DNA of 64,000 nt from Asterias amurensis (GCF_032118995.1 NC_092648.1:17078450-17142449), one strand, 5' to 3'; shown: positions 43,931 to 52,940, counted from the stretch's first letter. Made by a program: numbers and translations. Notes: generated by a model from the sequence alone, not told the origin.

Positions 43931-44088
43931 CTGGATGCAAACTTTCCCAAAATGTTCTATAAATCTAAAAGTTTTGGTTATTTACCCAGTCTCAACTGAT
44001 AAAATGTGTTCAGTAGTCCGTCCTGTATCGTTTGGAACCATAAAATCAGCAGAAATGTTTTGATCCCAAATCTGAAAATTTTGACCAT
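43931..44088 (+). repeat. Degenerate terminal satellite monomer and array edge
   Basis: The final unit is strongly diverged: GGACCTGGATGCAAAC replaces the usual A-rich segment, and TTTTGATCCC replaces TTTTGACCCC. The unit ends inside the palindrome with GACCATA followed by non-satellite GTGTGG. Divergent edge monomers are usual for satellite arrays because exchange homogenises the interior more than the ends. Confidence 0.85.
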
Positions 44089-44145
44089 AGTGTGGAGTCG
44101 ATACGCCAAGTCCTTCTTGAGATATCGCTCGGACAAGGATGATGT

Positions 44146-44190
<45 letters not shown>

Positions 44191-44245
44191 GACAAGGCAA
44201 ACACTATATGCCCCTTCGGCTGGCTTCGCCGGCGGGGCATAAAAA
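44089..44245 (+). mobile_element. Microsatellite plus hairpin mobile-element tail (MINE/Helitron-like)
   Basis: Directly after the satellite comes a unique segment containing GAGATATCGCTCGGACAAGG, then (CA)n at 44,147-44,185. A GC-rich hairpin follows, ATGCCCC...GGGGCAT, at about 44,208-44,240. This order (ATATCGCTCGGACAAGG-like block, microsatellite, then a TATGCCCC hairpin) resembles short non-autonomous elements common in marine invertebrates that carry tandem repeats and a microsatellite core. The family assignment is from memory and is inference. The layout itself is plain in the sequence. Confidence 0.6.
44147..44185. repeat. (CA)n microsatellite
   Basis: There are about 19 perfect CA dinucleotides in a row. 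Short open frames encoding runs of His-Thr or Cys-Val here come only from the dinucleotide repeat. Confidence 0.97.
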
Positions 44246-44934
44246 GGACTTGGTTTAGCAACTACTGTCTCAGCGGGGCATTTGTGTTGTCAACACAACA
44301 TTCTTGTTTTCTTTGATGTGCTCAGTCTACAAACAACGCATTTTGTGGGCCCATACCTCAACAAGCTGTGCTTTGTGTGGACCCTACCATTTCCAAGCTT
44401 TGTTGTCGTTCACATTATTTGTTATTTTCCACTGTACTATATGTATTTGTATGGTTGTATTGTTTATGTACTTATCCTTTGTACTATAATTGCATACAGT
44501 TCTTTGTCAATGTCATTTTAACTTCCCCATTAAGGGATAATAAAGTGTCATCTATCTACTGTATATAATATACTCTTTTCCATACTGTATACACTGTTGG
44601 GTATAGAGTAAGTTGAGTTCCATCCTTCCAATCCCCTTTACCTCTGCTTCATCGATAGAGCAGTTGAAGGGACTCTTAAAATACATCTCTTCTATCACAC
44701 CATCTAGTTTGTATTCTGTTGCATTACGTATTTTTATGCTTTTACATTTTTCAATATATTAATGAGAATAAATTAAAATATACTCTCCCTAAGGTTTTTG
44801 GTTGCATTCTCCCTTAGCGCTTTGTATTCTTTGGAAAAAGCGTTTTATAAATCTGATTAATACTATTATTAATCATCAACCCATCTCTTGAAAACAAGAA
44901 AATAACTACCTGTCAATTGTTTCTACCTCGACAG
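44246..44934 (+). other. Non-coding stretch with two LINE-type 3' tails
   Basis: I see no exon here. CTTCCCCATTAAGGGATAAT followed by AAAGTGTCATCTATC (44,522-44,562) resembles the 3' end of a non-LTR retrotransposon. TTAGCGCTTTG...AAAGCGTTTTATAAATCTG followed by ATTATTAATC (about 44,813-44,876) resembles the CR1/L2-style tail, in which a GCGCTTTATAAAT-like motif precedes a short ATT microsatellite. If the downstream membrane-protein gene has exons to the left, this stretch is intronic. Confidence 0.5.
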
Positions 44935-45206
44935 TGCCATAGCCGATATCACCAACCCGTCCATATCTCGCTGCACCTGCTGCGACATCACAGATCCCTC
45001 GGTCTTCACCCTGTCCACCCCTACACCAGGCCACACCAACAAATGTCCAATCAGGAAGTTCAGACAGACAGTGCAACTGCACATTCTGGACGCTGCTTAT
45101 GATGTGTGGGTGGCCAACCCTCAATTTGGCGCTGACGTTAAGAAGCGTATAGCCGAGGGAGTGAATGCTGAATGCCAATGTGGTTTCAGGGAGTTTTACC
45201 TGAAAG
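44935..45206 (+). CDS. Membrane protein, internal exon with Cys cluster
   Basis: The acceptor is TTTCTACCTCGACAG and the donor is AAAG/GTGAGA. The exon is open for 90 codons, begins with one base completing a codon and ends with one base of the next. It encodes AIADITNPSISRCTCCD followed by a region with CPIRKFRQTVQLHILDAAYD and CQCGFREFYLKG. The even spacing of cysteines supports an extracellular, disulphide-bonded module. Confidence 0.78.
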
Positions 45207-48200
45207 GTGAGAAGGGTGTAATCATCTGTTTTATTTGATTAGATTTGATTTTGGGGTTGAACAAAGACAAATTGACTAGAGTGGGACTCGAACCAATGAC
45301 CTCGATCGTAAACGTGCTGGCACTCTACCAACTGAGCTATCCGGCCATATGTTGGCAATCTCCCTATTTTGTCTATATTTTCGTTTGAGGGTGCCAGTCA
45401 GAAGGCATACAACGGTAAACTGCCCTTTGTAAAAAATGTCTGTTATTATGCTCTGTATTTTAAACGCAATTCAACCTCTGGCTGCCAAGTTTTAATGGGT
45501 TTTTTTTAAACAAATAATAATAGTAATAATGTAGCCACACCCAAATTACGAGACAGTCTGGGAACAACCTTGATGCAACTTTGGTTAGACGTGATTAACA
45601 TTCAAATTAATCAAATAAGTTCATCAGCACTATTTTTATTTTCTTTGATAAGAAAACAATGTTTACAGACAATTAGACGTAAACAAATGTTATTGTAATC
45701 GTGGGGGTCGTAGGTTCAAGTCGCGCTCTAGTCAATTTTTCTCTGTTCAGCTTAAAGTTATATGTTTTTTTCTAACCAGGAATGTTATCACAGTGTTTTA
45801 CAACAATGTCCTTCAAATTAACAGCAAATCAAGACCCTCTTACATTGATTAAAAATGCATGTAGCATTCTCCTGTGGGTGTTATGTTTACTGGAAAGATG
45901 TAATAACACTTAATACAAGATTCTGCTGGTATGACATTCATAAAATCAATGAGCTATGCAGCTCTTATGTACAATGTTATGTAAGATGTTTTGCTTCATT
46001 GTGTTTGATTAAATAGAAGTTTGTTTGTCAAAAACTTGTTTTTAATAATGAAATATATCATGGAATCAAAAATATACCAACTTTTAAGATTCAGATCCTT
46101 CATAGATAAACGCTAGTGAACCAAATAGTTGTTGCTTTATCTACATTAAAATAAATCAACAGTCTTCTCAAGGGATAACCGGACTCGCAACTCAATAAAC
46201 TTTAACCCATACAAAAGGTGACAGCTAGGATAATCACCAAAACACGCTTATGGAAACCCATTCCATCGGTCGTACATCAGATGCATTGGCTACCAGTAAA
46301 ATCCCAGATAACTTTCAAAATATTTGTTTTGATCTACGAAATAATGCACACATGAAATGGCCCACGGTTACCTCCAAGAATTAATCAGTAAACATCATCC
46401 ATCAAGGACTCTTCGGGTTCGCTCCAGCAATAAAGACCTTCTCACTTCGCATTCAATAATATAATATAATATCGAAGTCCTATATAGTGGACGTAGCTAC
46501 CAAACAAGGTACTCAAGACGCTTAGTATATATACAAACTTCAATTGTCACCAAATCAAAATGGTCAACGTGCCTTCCAATTTACTGCACCTGAACTATGG
46601 AACAATCTTCCACACCACATTAAAAATTGCCCAATCCTGGAACAGTTTAAATTGAAACTTCAAACTCACCTGTTTACTCACCCAAGTGCGTTGAGACTTT
46701 ATTGTATTATTTGCTTTATAATAAATTAAAGACAGTGGACACTATTGGTGATTGACAAAGACCAGTCTTCTCACATTGTGTATCTCAACAAATGCATAAA
46801 ATAAGCAACCTGTGAAAATTTAAGCCCAAGTGGTCTTCGAAGTTGCGAGATATTAATGAAAGAAAAAACACCCTTGTCACACGAAGATGTGTGCATTTAG
46901 ATGGTTGATTTTGAGACCTCAAGTTCTAAATCTGAGGTCTCGAAATCAAATTCGGGAAAAATTACTCATTTCTCAAAAACTATGGCACTTCAGAGGGAGC
47001 CACTTCTCACAATGTTTTATACCATCAATCTCTCCACATTACTCGTTACCAAGTAAGGTTTTATGCTAATAATTATTTTGAGTAATTACCAAGTGTCCAC
47101 TGCCTTGAATAGGAGGAAATTTGCATCAGGTATAAAGATCATTAATGTTGGTTTTACACTGATGTATGTTAGCACTGTAAACTCAGTAGCCTACTTACCC
47201 AAGATATGTGAACAAAGGTTGAAAGACATTGCTCTAGAATGGCAGAGGTTGTGTTAGAGTGTACAAGTATATGGGTAAACCCAATATTTATGTATAAAAA
47301 GACTGTTTATTATTATCATTATTATCAGCAGGGATAGTTGCTTATTTAACAGGGGAAAAAGTGGCCATGGAATTAACTTAAAAGATATATTCCTTTAATT
47401 GTTTGTTCTCCTTCTTTTTGTTTCGGGCAGATAGCAAATTACTCAATGGCAGTGTGTACTACGAAGTAGAGATGTTTGCCTTGAGTGAAAGCCAGTCCCA
47501 GCTCCTTCTCGATAGTTACGTCAGCTTTGTCAAGAAGACCAAAACTATCCAAGTCCTTGGTACAGAATTCCATATCAGCAGTGAATGCTTCAGTAACTGT
47601 ATACATGGCAAATCCACTCAGCAAACTGGAGCTGCAGGTATGTTGGTGTCCTCATTTTGCTTCATTTAACCTTGTCTTCTGTAACTTTTGGTTCAAGTAC
47701 CAATTTTAGATTGATATAATACAATGGAAATTCATTATAGAGTAATACAGCAAGCTCAAGAGGGTGGTATTTACATTTTTAATAAATGTAAGGGTTTATA
47801 TAATAATTTAAAATAATAACAGACCTTTATATTAAATTAATAATGATAAATTAGACAAAGCTAGGTTTAACTGGAACAATGAGATCAAATATTCATCAAT
47901 ATTTGGTGGGTTTTATTTAATTTGTTAGCAGACTTATTAACTTGCCATCATTGTGGCCTGCAGTCGGCTGGTCATGGCTACATTTAAACCTTTCCAACTC
48001 TAAAACGAAAAGAAATAAATGAATAGTTATATTTCTACAGTTAAAATTTTGAACTTAAAAAAATAAATTGAAGGTATCACCATTTTCCTTTCTGTTCAAA
48101 GGTACTAGGCCAGTTGTAGCTGTTGCTATTGTTATTGTGGTGGTAGTAACTATTGCAGTTGTCTCGCTTGTGCTGTACATCGTTATCCATCGCCGGCATG

Positions 48201-48943
48201 GGATACTTTCGTAAGTTTGCAGATTGAGAATTGTTGTCAAATGTCCCCAACTCATTATACATTATTGGGGATTTTTTGAGAGAATACCACAGGACTAAAG
48301 ATTGTTTTGTAATGCAAATGCCTTATTATGTAATAACAATGAATATCAGTATTTATGTTGTCATTGTAGCAGACTGCAGGACTTGCAATCGGAAGGTTGT
48401 GGCTTCGAATCCCAAGCTGACTGATGATTTCACAATGAGTAGAAGGAGTATTGAAGTCTTAATTACTGGATCACAACTTCTTGATTTGTGCAATTCATAA
48501 TCATAGACGATAAACCAATGTTGGTATGAAAGAGATTGGATGTTTCCAGCTTGGTGTTTACATCCCTTGTGGGAGTTTGCCGAGTTCCCTTTATGGAAGA
48601 TCATCTAAACAAACCAACCAACAAACAAACAATTTGTTATTGTTTTTTTCACAGTTTGATCAAAAATGGAGGGAAAGCAAACGGCATGGAGGGTGAGTTT
48701 CGTGTGACCCATAAATGCACCATTAACGATCTGGATGTGTTGGGTGACACTTCATTCACAAATGGAGCAGGAAGTTTTGGAAATCCTGTTTACTACCTGG
48801 AACCTCCTCCGGTCCCCAAGCCACAGCCTGGTCCAGTGGTCATTGAATGCTCGTCAGAGACAACAGATGCGGATGTGACGGGGGATAGCTCATCCCAGGC
48901 TAATGGGGGGACAGAGGAAAAGGCGGATAGTGTACAGTCTTGA
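44935..48943 (+). CDS. Unrecognised single-pass membrane protein, last four exons
   Basis: Four exons join in one frame: 44,935-45,206, 47,431-47,637, 48,102-48,210 and 48,655-48,943. All junctions are AG/GT and the phases agree (1, 1, 2). The predicted C-terminal part of about 290 residues starts with a cysteine cluster (SRCTCCD). About 160 extracellular residues follow, with further cysteines and an N-glycosylation site (NGS). Then comes one hydrophobic segment (about VVAVAIVIVVVVTIAVVSLV), the basic stop-transfer HRRHG, and a cytoplasmic tail of roughly 100 residues with a proline-rich PPPVPKPQPGP stretch and an NPVYY motif. It looks like a type I receptor or adhesion protein whose ectodomain extends upstream. 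The 5' exons are not visible: an in-frame stop at 44,903 and the acceptor at 44,934 show that the first exon seen is internal. I do not recognise the family. Confidence 0.8.
45251..45366 (-). mobile_element. tRNA-derived SINE, minus strand
   Basis: Read on the minus strand it has a pol III A box (TAGCTCAGTTGG) and a perfect B box (GGTTCGAGTCC) with tRNA-like spacing. It is followed by a tRNA-unrelated part ending in TTTGTTCAACCCCAAAATC. A second copy with the same start (GGGAGAT..GCCA) and the same end (TTTGTTCAACCCCAAAA) lies at about 60,011-60,125, so it is a repeat family. The anticodon arm does not fold well, so it is not a functional tRNA gene. Confidence 0.8.
45700..45757 (+). mobile_element. 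SINE fragment, plus strand
   Basis: GGTTCAAGTCGCGCTCTAGT followed by CAATTTTTCTCTGTTCAGC matches the B-box half and tail of the SINE at 45,251-45,366, but in the opposite orientation. The A-box half is missing, so this is a truncated copy. Confidence 0.6.
46215..46722 (+). pseudogene. Decayed LINE ORF2 C-terminus (CR1/Jockey-like)
   Basis: In frame pieces this region encodes MHWLPVKSQITFKIFVLIYE and, after stops and frame changes, GQRAFQFTAPELWNNLPHHI and EQFKLKLQTHLFTHPSAL. This is the typical C-terminal signature of non-LTR retrotransposon reverse-transcriptase proteins (LHWLPV..RI.YK, then G.RAFS..AP.LWN.LP, then F...LKTHLF). A stop after IMHT and several frame breaks show it is inactive. 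It is 5'-truncated, as usual for LINE insertions. Confidence 0.8.
46726..47110. mobile_element. TTAA-flanked MITE, copy 1
   Basis: The left end, TTAAAGACAGTGGACACTAT, is mirrored by the right end, AATTACCAAGTGTCCACTGC followed by CTTGAA. The terminal inverted repeat is about AGRCAGTGGACACT next to a TTAA (degenerate on the right). A central hairpin at about 46,906-46,946 pairs TTGAGACCTCA with TGAGGTCTCGA. There is no coding capacity. The same element occurs at 56,140-56,528, with related subfamilies at 49.5, 54.6, 58.4 and 63.5 kb. A TTAA target suggests mobilisation by a piggyBac-type transposase, which is inference. Confidence 0.82.
47431..47637 (+). CDS. Membrane protein, juxtamembrane ectodomain exon
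   Basis: The acceptor is TTTTTGTTTCGGGCAG and the donor is GCAG/GTATGT. It encodes SKLLNGSVYYEVEMFALSES, continues to KTKTIQVLGTEFHISSECFS and NCIHGKS, and contains the NGS glycosylation site and two cysteines. The alternation of short strands and a helix-like stretch would suit a small globular juxtamembrane domain, but I cannot name it. Confidence 0.78.
47638..48101 (+). other. Intron, AT-rich, no feature seen
   Basis: This 464-bp intron lies between GTATGT and the acceptor TTTCTGTTCAAAG. It is AT-rich with no recognisable repeat or open frame. Confidence 0.7.
48102..48210 (+). CDS. Membrane protein, transmembrane exon
   Basis: The exon is almost entirely one hydrophobic helix, VVAVAIVIVVVVTIAVVSLV followed by LYIVIHRRHGIL. 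The basic HRRH on its C-terminal side fits a cytoplasmic stop-transfer signal, giving type I topology. The donor is CTTTC/GTAAGT, and the phase (two bases over) matches the next exon. Confidence 0.82.
48211..48654 (+). other. Intron carrying a SINE next to the acceptor
   Basis: This 444-bp intron runs from GTAAGT to TTTTTTTCACAG. About the last 280 bp are a SINE remnant, listed separately. Confidence 0.7.
48375..48632 (+). mobile_element. 5'-truncated tRNA-type SINE with CAAA tail
   Basis: GGAAGGTTGTGGCTTCGAAT followed by CCC resembles the B-box half of a tRNA-derived SINE. The rest leads to a simple tail of AAAC/CAAC repeats at 48,606-48,632. The A-box half is not visible. The tail ends about 22 bp before the splice acceptor of the next coding exon. 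Confidence 0.6.
48655..48943 (+). CDS. Membrane protein, terminal exon (cytoplasmic tail)
   Basis: It follows a good pyrimidine tract and CACAG and runs 96 codons to TGA at 48,941-48,943. It encodes a polar, probably disordered tail: SLIKNGGKANGMEG, then NPVYYLEPPPVPKPQPGP, then an acidic Ser/Thr-rich end ADSVQS. NPVY fits the NPxY class bound by PTB-domain or clathrin-adaptor proteins, and the proline stretch could bind SH3 domains. Both are inferences from motif shape. Confidence 0.82.
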
Positions 48944-49509
48944 GAACAGGTGTGTCACTCAGATAAAAGGCCCAATTTCACAGAGCTGCTTAACGATAAG
49001 AAAATTGTTGTGCTTACTAGAGCATAAAAATTACCAAGGTATAAATGTACTCCACAGGTTAGCAAGAAAGTTAGGCGGCCATCTTGCATGTTCACCACAA
49101 ATTTATATTGTTACATTATTTTAAGGTTAGCGTGCGCTAAGAAAGGGAAATCGGCGAGTAAGCACAAAATCGCCCGTTGAGCAGCTCCATGCAATTGAGC
49201 CCTGATTCTCCATATATACAAACATGAAACAGTTACTTTTCAAACAGCTTCCAGATTTTCTTAGTACTGAGTTGAGGTCACAACCTTTTTTTAAAGAGAG
49301 GTGTTATTTTTTACAAGTTAACAGAAAACATTCCAAAATGACCATGTGTATTCTTATACCTTTTTATAGACATAGATTTCTAGTATGTACAGATTATTAC
49401 TGTGTGATTTTGAGCTATTGACCTTTTAAGCATAAGGTGAGTTTAAGTTTTTGGAACTTCACTTTTTTTCTGGAAGGTGATTCTTCAGAGATCCGGTTAT
49501 CTTGTAACC

Positions 49510-49920
49510 AGCCTGTGTTAACACTATTGTAACACTGTGTAATAACTCAACACAATTGTTAGCAATAAAACTTACTTGATGGTAACGATCAATGGAGAGC
49601 TGTTGAGAGTATAAAACATTATGAGAAACAGCTCCCTCTGAAGTAACATAGTTTTTGAGAAGAAGTAATTTCCCCATTAAACATAAAAAGACTTAAGGCT
49701 TGAAGCTCTTTTTAGTACCTGAAGCTCTTTTTTGTAACTGAAAGCATGCCAATTTGTGCAGCAGGGGGATTTTTTGCTTTCATTCTTCTATTGCAACATG
49801 ATCAATTGAGTCAAAACTTTTACAGATGTGTTTCTTTATGCACATTATGTTAGGACACACCAAGTGAGAATACTGGTCTCAGAAAATTACCAGAACGTGT
49901 CCAGTTCCTTTAAATGACAC
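49510..49920. mobile_element. TTAA MITE, diverged copy
   Basis: Internal blocks shared with the other copies include TATAAAACATTATGAGAAAC, AGCTCCCTCTGAAGTAACAT, AAGACTTAAGGCTTGAAGC and GGACACACCAAGTGAGAATA. The right end is GTGTCCAGTTCCTTTAAA with TTAA. The left end is eroded. The central part differs from the 46.7-kb type but resembles the 58.4-kb type. Confidence 0.7.
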
Positions 49921-50974
49921 ACTATGCAATACGATTTTGGAAGGTTTTTTTTTATTTTATAGATATAGTTATGTAGATTACCAAAAGATTAGATTTGTAT
50001 ACATATATATAACATCTTGCCGTTTTTTCAGGTACAAGGAAAAGTATTTGAAAAAAATATTGTAATTGTTATTGTATTGAACGTTTCAAAGTTTGAAGAA
50101 ATGTTTCTACAACTCATTTAAAGAAATGTATCTACAACTCATTAAATTATAACTGCACAGTGTCAGTTAAATACACCCTTGAAAAGCAAAAACATGACCA
50201 CAGTATCAAAGGTTTCAACCAGGATCGTCCTGGAAATAGGGTGCTGAAAACACTGTTTTCACTGAAGTGAATGGCAGATAGGGGTGCACCCAATAAATAG
50301 TGAGCAAACAGGGTCGGCCTAATTAATATTTTGTAGCCCTTCAAAATGTTGGATATTAGACATAATATTCAAGAAGCAAGTAAAAGAGGTCTACAGTGTA
50401 AAAGGTTTGCCTAATTATGACCTGGGGGTTGTTGATTTCCAACTTGGGGTATTTTGGATGACACAGCCTCTGAAATAATAAGATTAATTCTTTTACTTTG
50501 GAAATTTACACAGGTGTCAGGGGTATTTTGGGGGGAGGGTGAATACCTCGACGGCACTGGGACTCCCCATACCAAAATTGAGCACAGGGTAAAAGTTAAG
50601 TCAACTAATACTTTGCCCTTTACTGTAAAAAGCTGTGAGACTTCTTACTATTTCTTTCATATTTTTTTTACTATTTAGCATTTTGCACTGTATGCAATGG
50701 GAGATTATTTTGTGGGGTTCACCAATAGCGCATGTACGATTGGAGGGCAATGCGACATCGCTTTAGGCGACTTGCAACATAATGACACTGCAATACTGTG
50801 TCACCGTGTCTATCGAGTATTAAGTCCACAATCATTTTTAAAAACTGATATTTTTCTATGTAGAGGTCATAGTTGATATGTTAAATTTATATAATATTCT
50901 GGCATTTAAAGTTGTCTTTCTGAGATGTATTTGTATTGGCAATTATAAGTGCCTTCTTGAGTCTAAAGATCGTA

Positions 50975-50980
50975 AATAAA
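50975..50980 (+). terminator. Candidate polyadenylation signal AATAAA
   Basis: AATAAA sits 25-50 bp upstream of a GT-rich segment. It is the best candidate for the 3' end of the upstream membrane-protein transcript. Confidence 0.4.
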
Positions 50981-51000
50981 GAGAGGAGCTCTGGTGAAAC

Positions 51001-52940
51001 CTTAACATCTTTTCCGGTGTTGTTGTTTTATGGATACTCAGGTTGAAACATTTTGCTCGCGTTTTCTGAGTTCTATGGGAGCGTATAAGAAAAGTTTTCG
51101 TGTATGTACATGATAAGAACGATGTTTTTATTGCGGTGGCAATACGCTTCCGTATAGTTATATACGAGTCAAATGGTTTTCTTTTAAGTCACCTTTATTC
51201 ATGTCTTGAAATGGAAGGAAATTGTTCTCTCGGTGATTAACAAGGGGCACATAATGTACACTTGAAATTGTTAGCTTATAAATGGATTGCACATGACGTC
51301 ATTGACCACCGTCTTTCATGTAAAACAATGGAAAGGTGCTCGCGTGTACGCGCTGCACACTTACTATCGTCCAATGACAGGCTTTAATGCGTGCATGATT
51401 TATCAAAGATGGCGGCCAATGCGAGGGGTATGTTGAGACCATAATTGTTCAGGTTGAGGTGATTCAGCCTCGAGTTCTGATATTAAGCTCATCAAAACTG
51501 CCTCCAAACAGCTCTCCAAAATGTTCATTGAAGTGACGAGTTGCCATGGATCGGACGAGTTGGTCTATAAAAAGCGTCTGTAACGTTTTTTTGTTTTTTT
51601 TAATACATATGGTGGGAAAGATACTTTAAAAGTAGAAAACAATGATCCACACAAATTTGCCTCGAAATGCGTAGTTTTCTTTATATTGTGCGAACCATCA
51701 CGGTCTGCCATTTATGGGGGTCAAAAATCTGACCCCCATAAAATGGTCGACCATGTTAGTCGACGAGGTAAAAGGAAAAGACCGATCCAAGGCTACGTAT
51801 TCCTTTAACTTATGCCCTCATGAAATTGCAGAAATTACCGGTTCAGAATGGTTGTATTGCAATGTTGTTTTGTGTCATGGTTAGGCTACGTAAATACAAA
51901 TACTGCCTAGTTAAATTACGCATGTGTTGAACTAATTGGTGGCCATGCTGGTGGGACCGTTCCTCTCTTAATGGAAATGTTCAGGCGCATCTCGTGTGTT
52001 TTTACGGCAGATATCTTCTAATCAAAATAATTGTTAGATTTTAAAGTTTTGGCCGGATTTTCGTTAGGTAGGTTTTCCGTCAAGATCTTTCAGTGGTTTT
52101 CACAGTAGGACCAAAAGGACGAATTGCAACACAATAAAATGAATACGTGTCAACAAGAAATGTGGAGGCTTGAAATTGAGGCTACTCTTATTTCGATATG
52201 TTGAGGACCCGTTAACAGCATTCGATGCAACCACCGACATCGTCGCTGTCCCTATATATTTTGGGACTCATGCATTTACATTTAATTAACTAACATCGTC
52301 CACAAATCGTTATTGCGAACATGTGCCGCCGGAGTACTAGAGCAGTTTTACCCCGTTGGTGTTTAGTTAAATTAAATTATCTTTGGAAACTAATAAATGG
52401 CTTTCACCGTCTGTGATTGAAACACTGGTGACAGTGGTGTTGTGTGTGTGGGGGGGGGGAGGGGCTTCCACAAATTGCACTAGATACTTTCTTCCCTGGA
52501 TTATATTAATTTACCTCTTGGGGCCTACATTGAATCCAGATTACACAATATGCGTACAACGAAGTATTTGTTATACTAGTGCTCTTGTGTTTGTGCCAAT
52601 TTAGGTATAGTATTATTGCTCCTCGTCTAATAAGAGTTCAGACAACTGACATTCGTCTATTAGACTAAACTAGCAATCACTTTCAATCAGTCTTCATTAC
52701 TTTCTGATAGGTTGTATTCGTAAATACGTCACATATCGCAAATAGAAGGCTACCCTCACATCTAAAAACATCGGGCAATTAATAGTTGCGTGCGTGTCAT
52801 ATAAAATAACCCTTGCGGGAAGTGGTGATGTTGGCGAGATGGTTTAACTGGGAGATACTTATTGGTTGGACCCACACTCACGGTCTAGCCCTGGTGGCTT
52901 GCACTTACGTACCGTACAGCACAGCACAGAGGAAAATGCC
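51001..52940. other. Intergenic DNA upstream of the first GPCR
   Basis: I see no gene in this 1.9-kb stretch. It contains a hairpin at 51,708-51,746 (listed separately), a G-run near 52,450 and an isolated AAGATGGCGGCCAATGCG at about 51,408-51,425. That last segment resembles a YY1-type site or a short first exon (an ATG followed by GGGGTATGTT), but nothing connects it to a downstream exon. Confidence 0.5.
51708..51746. repeat. Inverted repeat / hairpin
   Basis: CCATTTATGGGGGTCA pairs with TGACCCCCATAAAATGG across a 6-base loop. It is followed by a second small palindromic pair of GTCGAC sites at about 51,746-51,763. It may be a transposon end or remnant; there is no coding sequence. Confidence 0.75.

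Larger units (their letters stand above)
1..44088 (+). repeat. 188-bp satellite DNA array, about 234 monomers
   Basis: The same 188-bp unit repeats head to tail without interruption and begins mid-monomer at position 1, so the array extends left of the window. Each unit is AT-rich and contains a conserved block including CCTGTATCGTTTGGAACC, the 18-bp perfect palindrome GACCATACCGGTATGGTC, a T-run and an A-rich segment. Monomers fall into recurring variants: TTTTGGTCC versus TTTTAGACC after the T-run, AAATCTAAAA versus AAATGTAAAA, CAGCAG versus CAGCGG, and GATAAAATG/GATGAAATG/GATAGAATG. Length variants of 148, 187 and 189 bp recur at homologous places in the duplicated blocks. A monomer of 188 bp is not a multiple of three, so overlapping 60-144-codon open frames across the array are not genes. 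A centromeric or other heterochromatic role is possible but not shown by the sequence. Confidence 0.98.
45207..47430 (+). other. Intron filled with mobile-element remnants
   Basis: This intron of 2,224 bp runs from GTGAGA to TTTCGGGCAG. It contains a minus-strand SINE, a short plus-strand SINE fragment, a dead LINE open-frame fragment and a complete TTAA MITE, each listed separately. I see no extra exon. Confidence 0.7.
48944..51000 (+). other. Probable 3' UTR and downstream region of the membrane-protein gene
   Basis: No further coding sequence is visible. AATAAA occurs at 49,564-49,569 (inside a MITE) and at 50,975-50,980. The second is followed by a GT-rich stretch (TTTTCCGGTGTTGTTGTTTT) that fits a polyadenylation downstream element. 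If the second site is used, the 3' UTR is about 2 kb and includes a whole MITE. A short direct duplication, GAAATGTTTCTACAACTCAT and GAAATGTATCTACAACTCAT, lies at about 50,098-50,145. Confidence 0.45.

Noticed and set aside
78..43999. Hundreds of overlapping 60-144-codon open frames on the + strand, all of one repeated protein-like sequence
   Set aside because: They follow from the 188-bp satellite. The monomer is not a multiple of three, each frame ends in the next unit, and substitutions show no sign of codon constraint.
1..44088. A CENP-B-box-like match in TATCGTTTGGAACCAT of each monomer
   Set aside because: It shares TCGTT and GGAA with the mammalian box but lacks the essential CGGG end, so I do not claim it.
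1..44088. CRISPR-like array of repeats
   Set aside because: Repeats are contiguous, with no unique spacers, and the setting is an animal genome.
43978..44261. Open frames encoding Cys-Val or His-Thr runs on both strands
   Set aside because: They are readings through the (CA)n microsatellite.
44282..44521. 79-codon open frame, hydrophobic
   Set aside because: It ends at a LINE-type 3' tail, has no splice or homology support and has low-complexity T-rich composition.
45277..45350. Possible functional tRNA gene on the minus strand
   Set aside because: The A and B boxes are good but the anticodon arm does not pair, and the copy continues into a SINE tail shared with 60.0 kb.
51408..51440. AAGATGGCGGCCAATGCG followed by GGGGTATGTT as a first coding exon
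   Set aside because: It is only about seven codons, with no identifiable downstream exon. It could equally be a YY1-type site.
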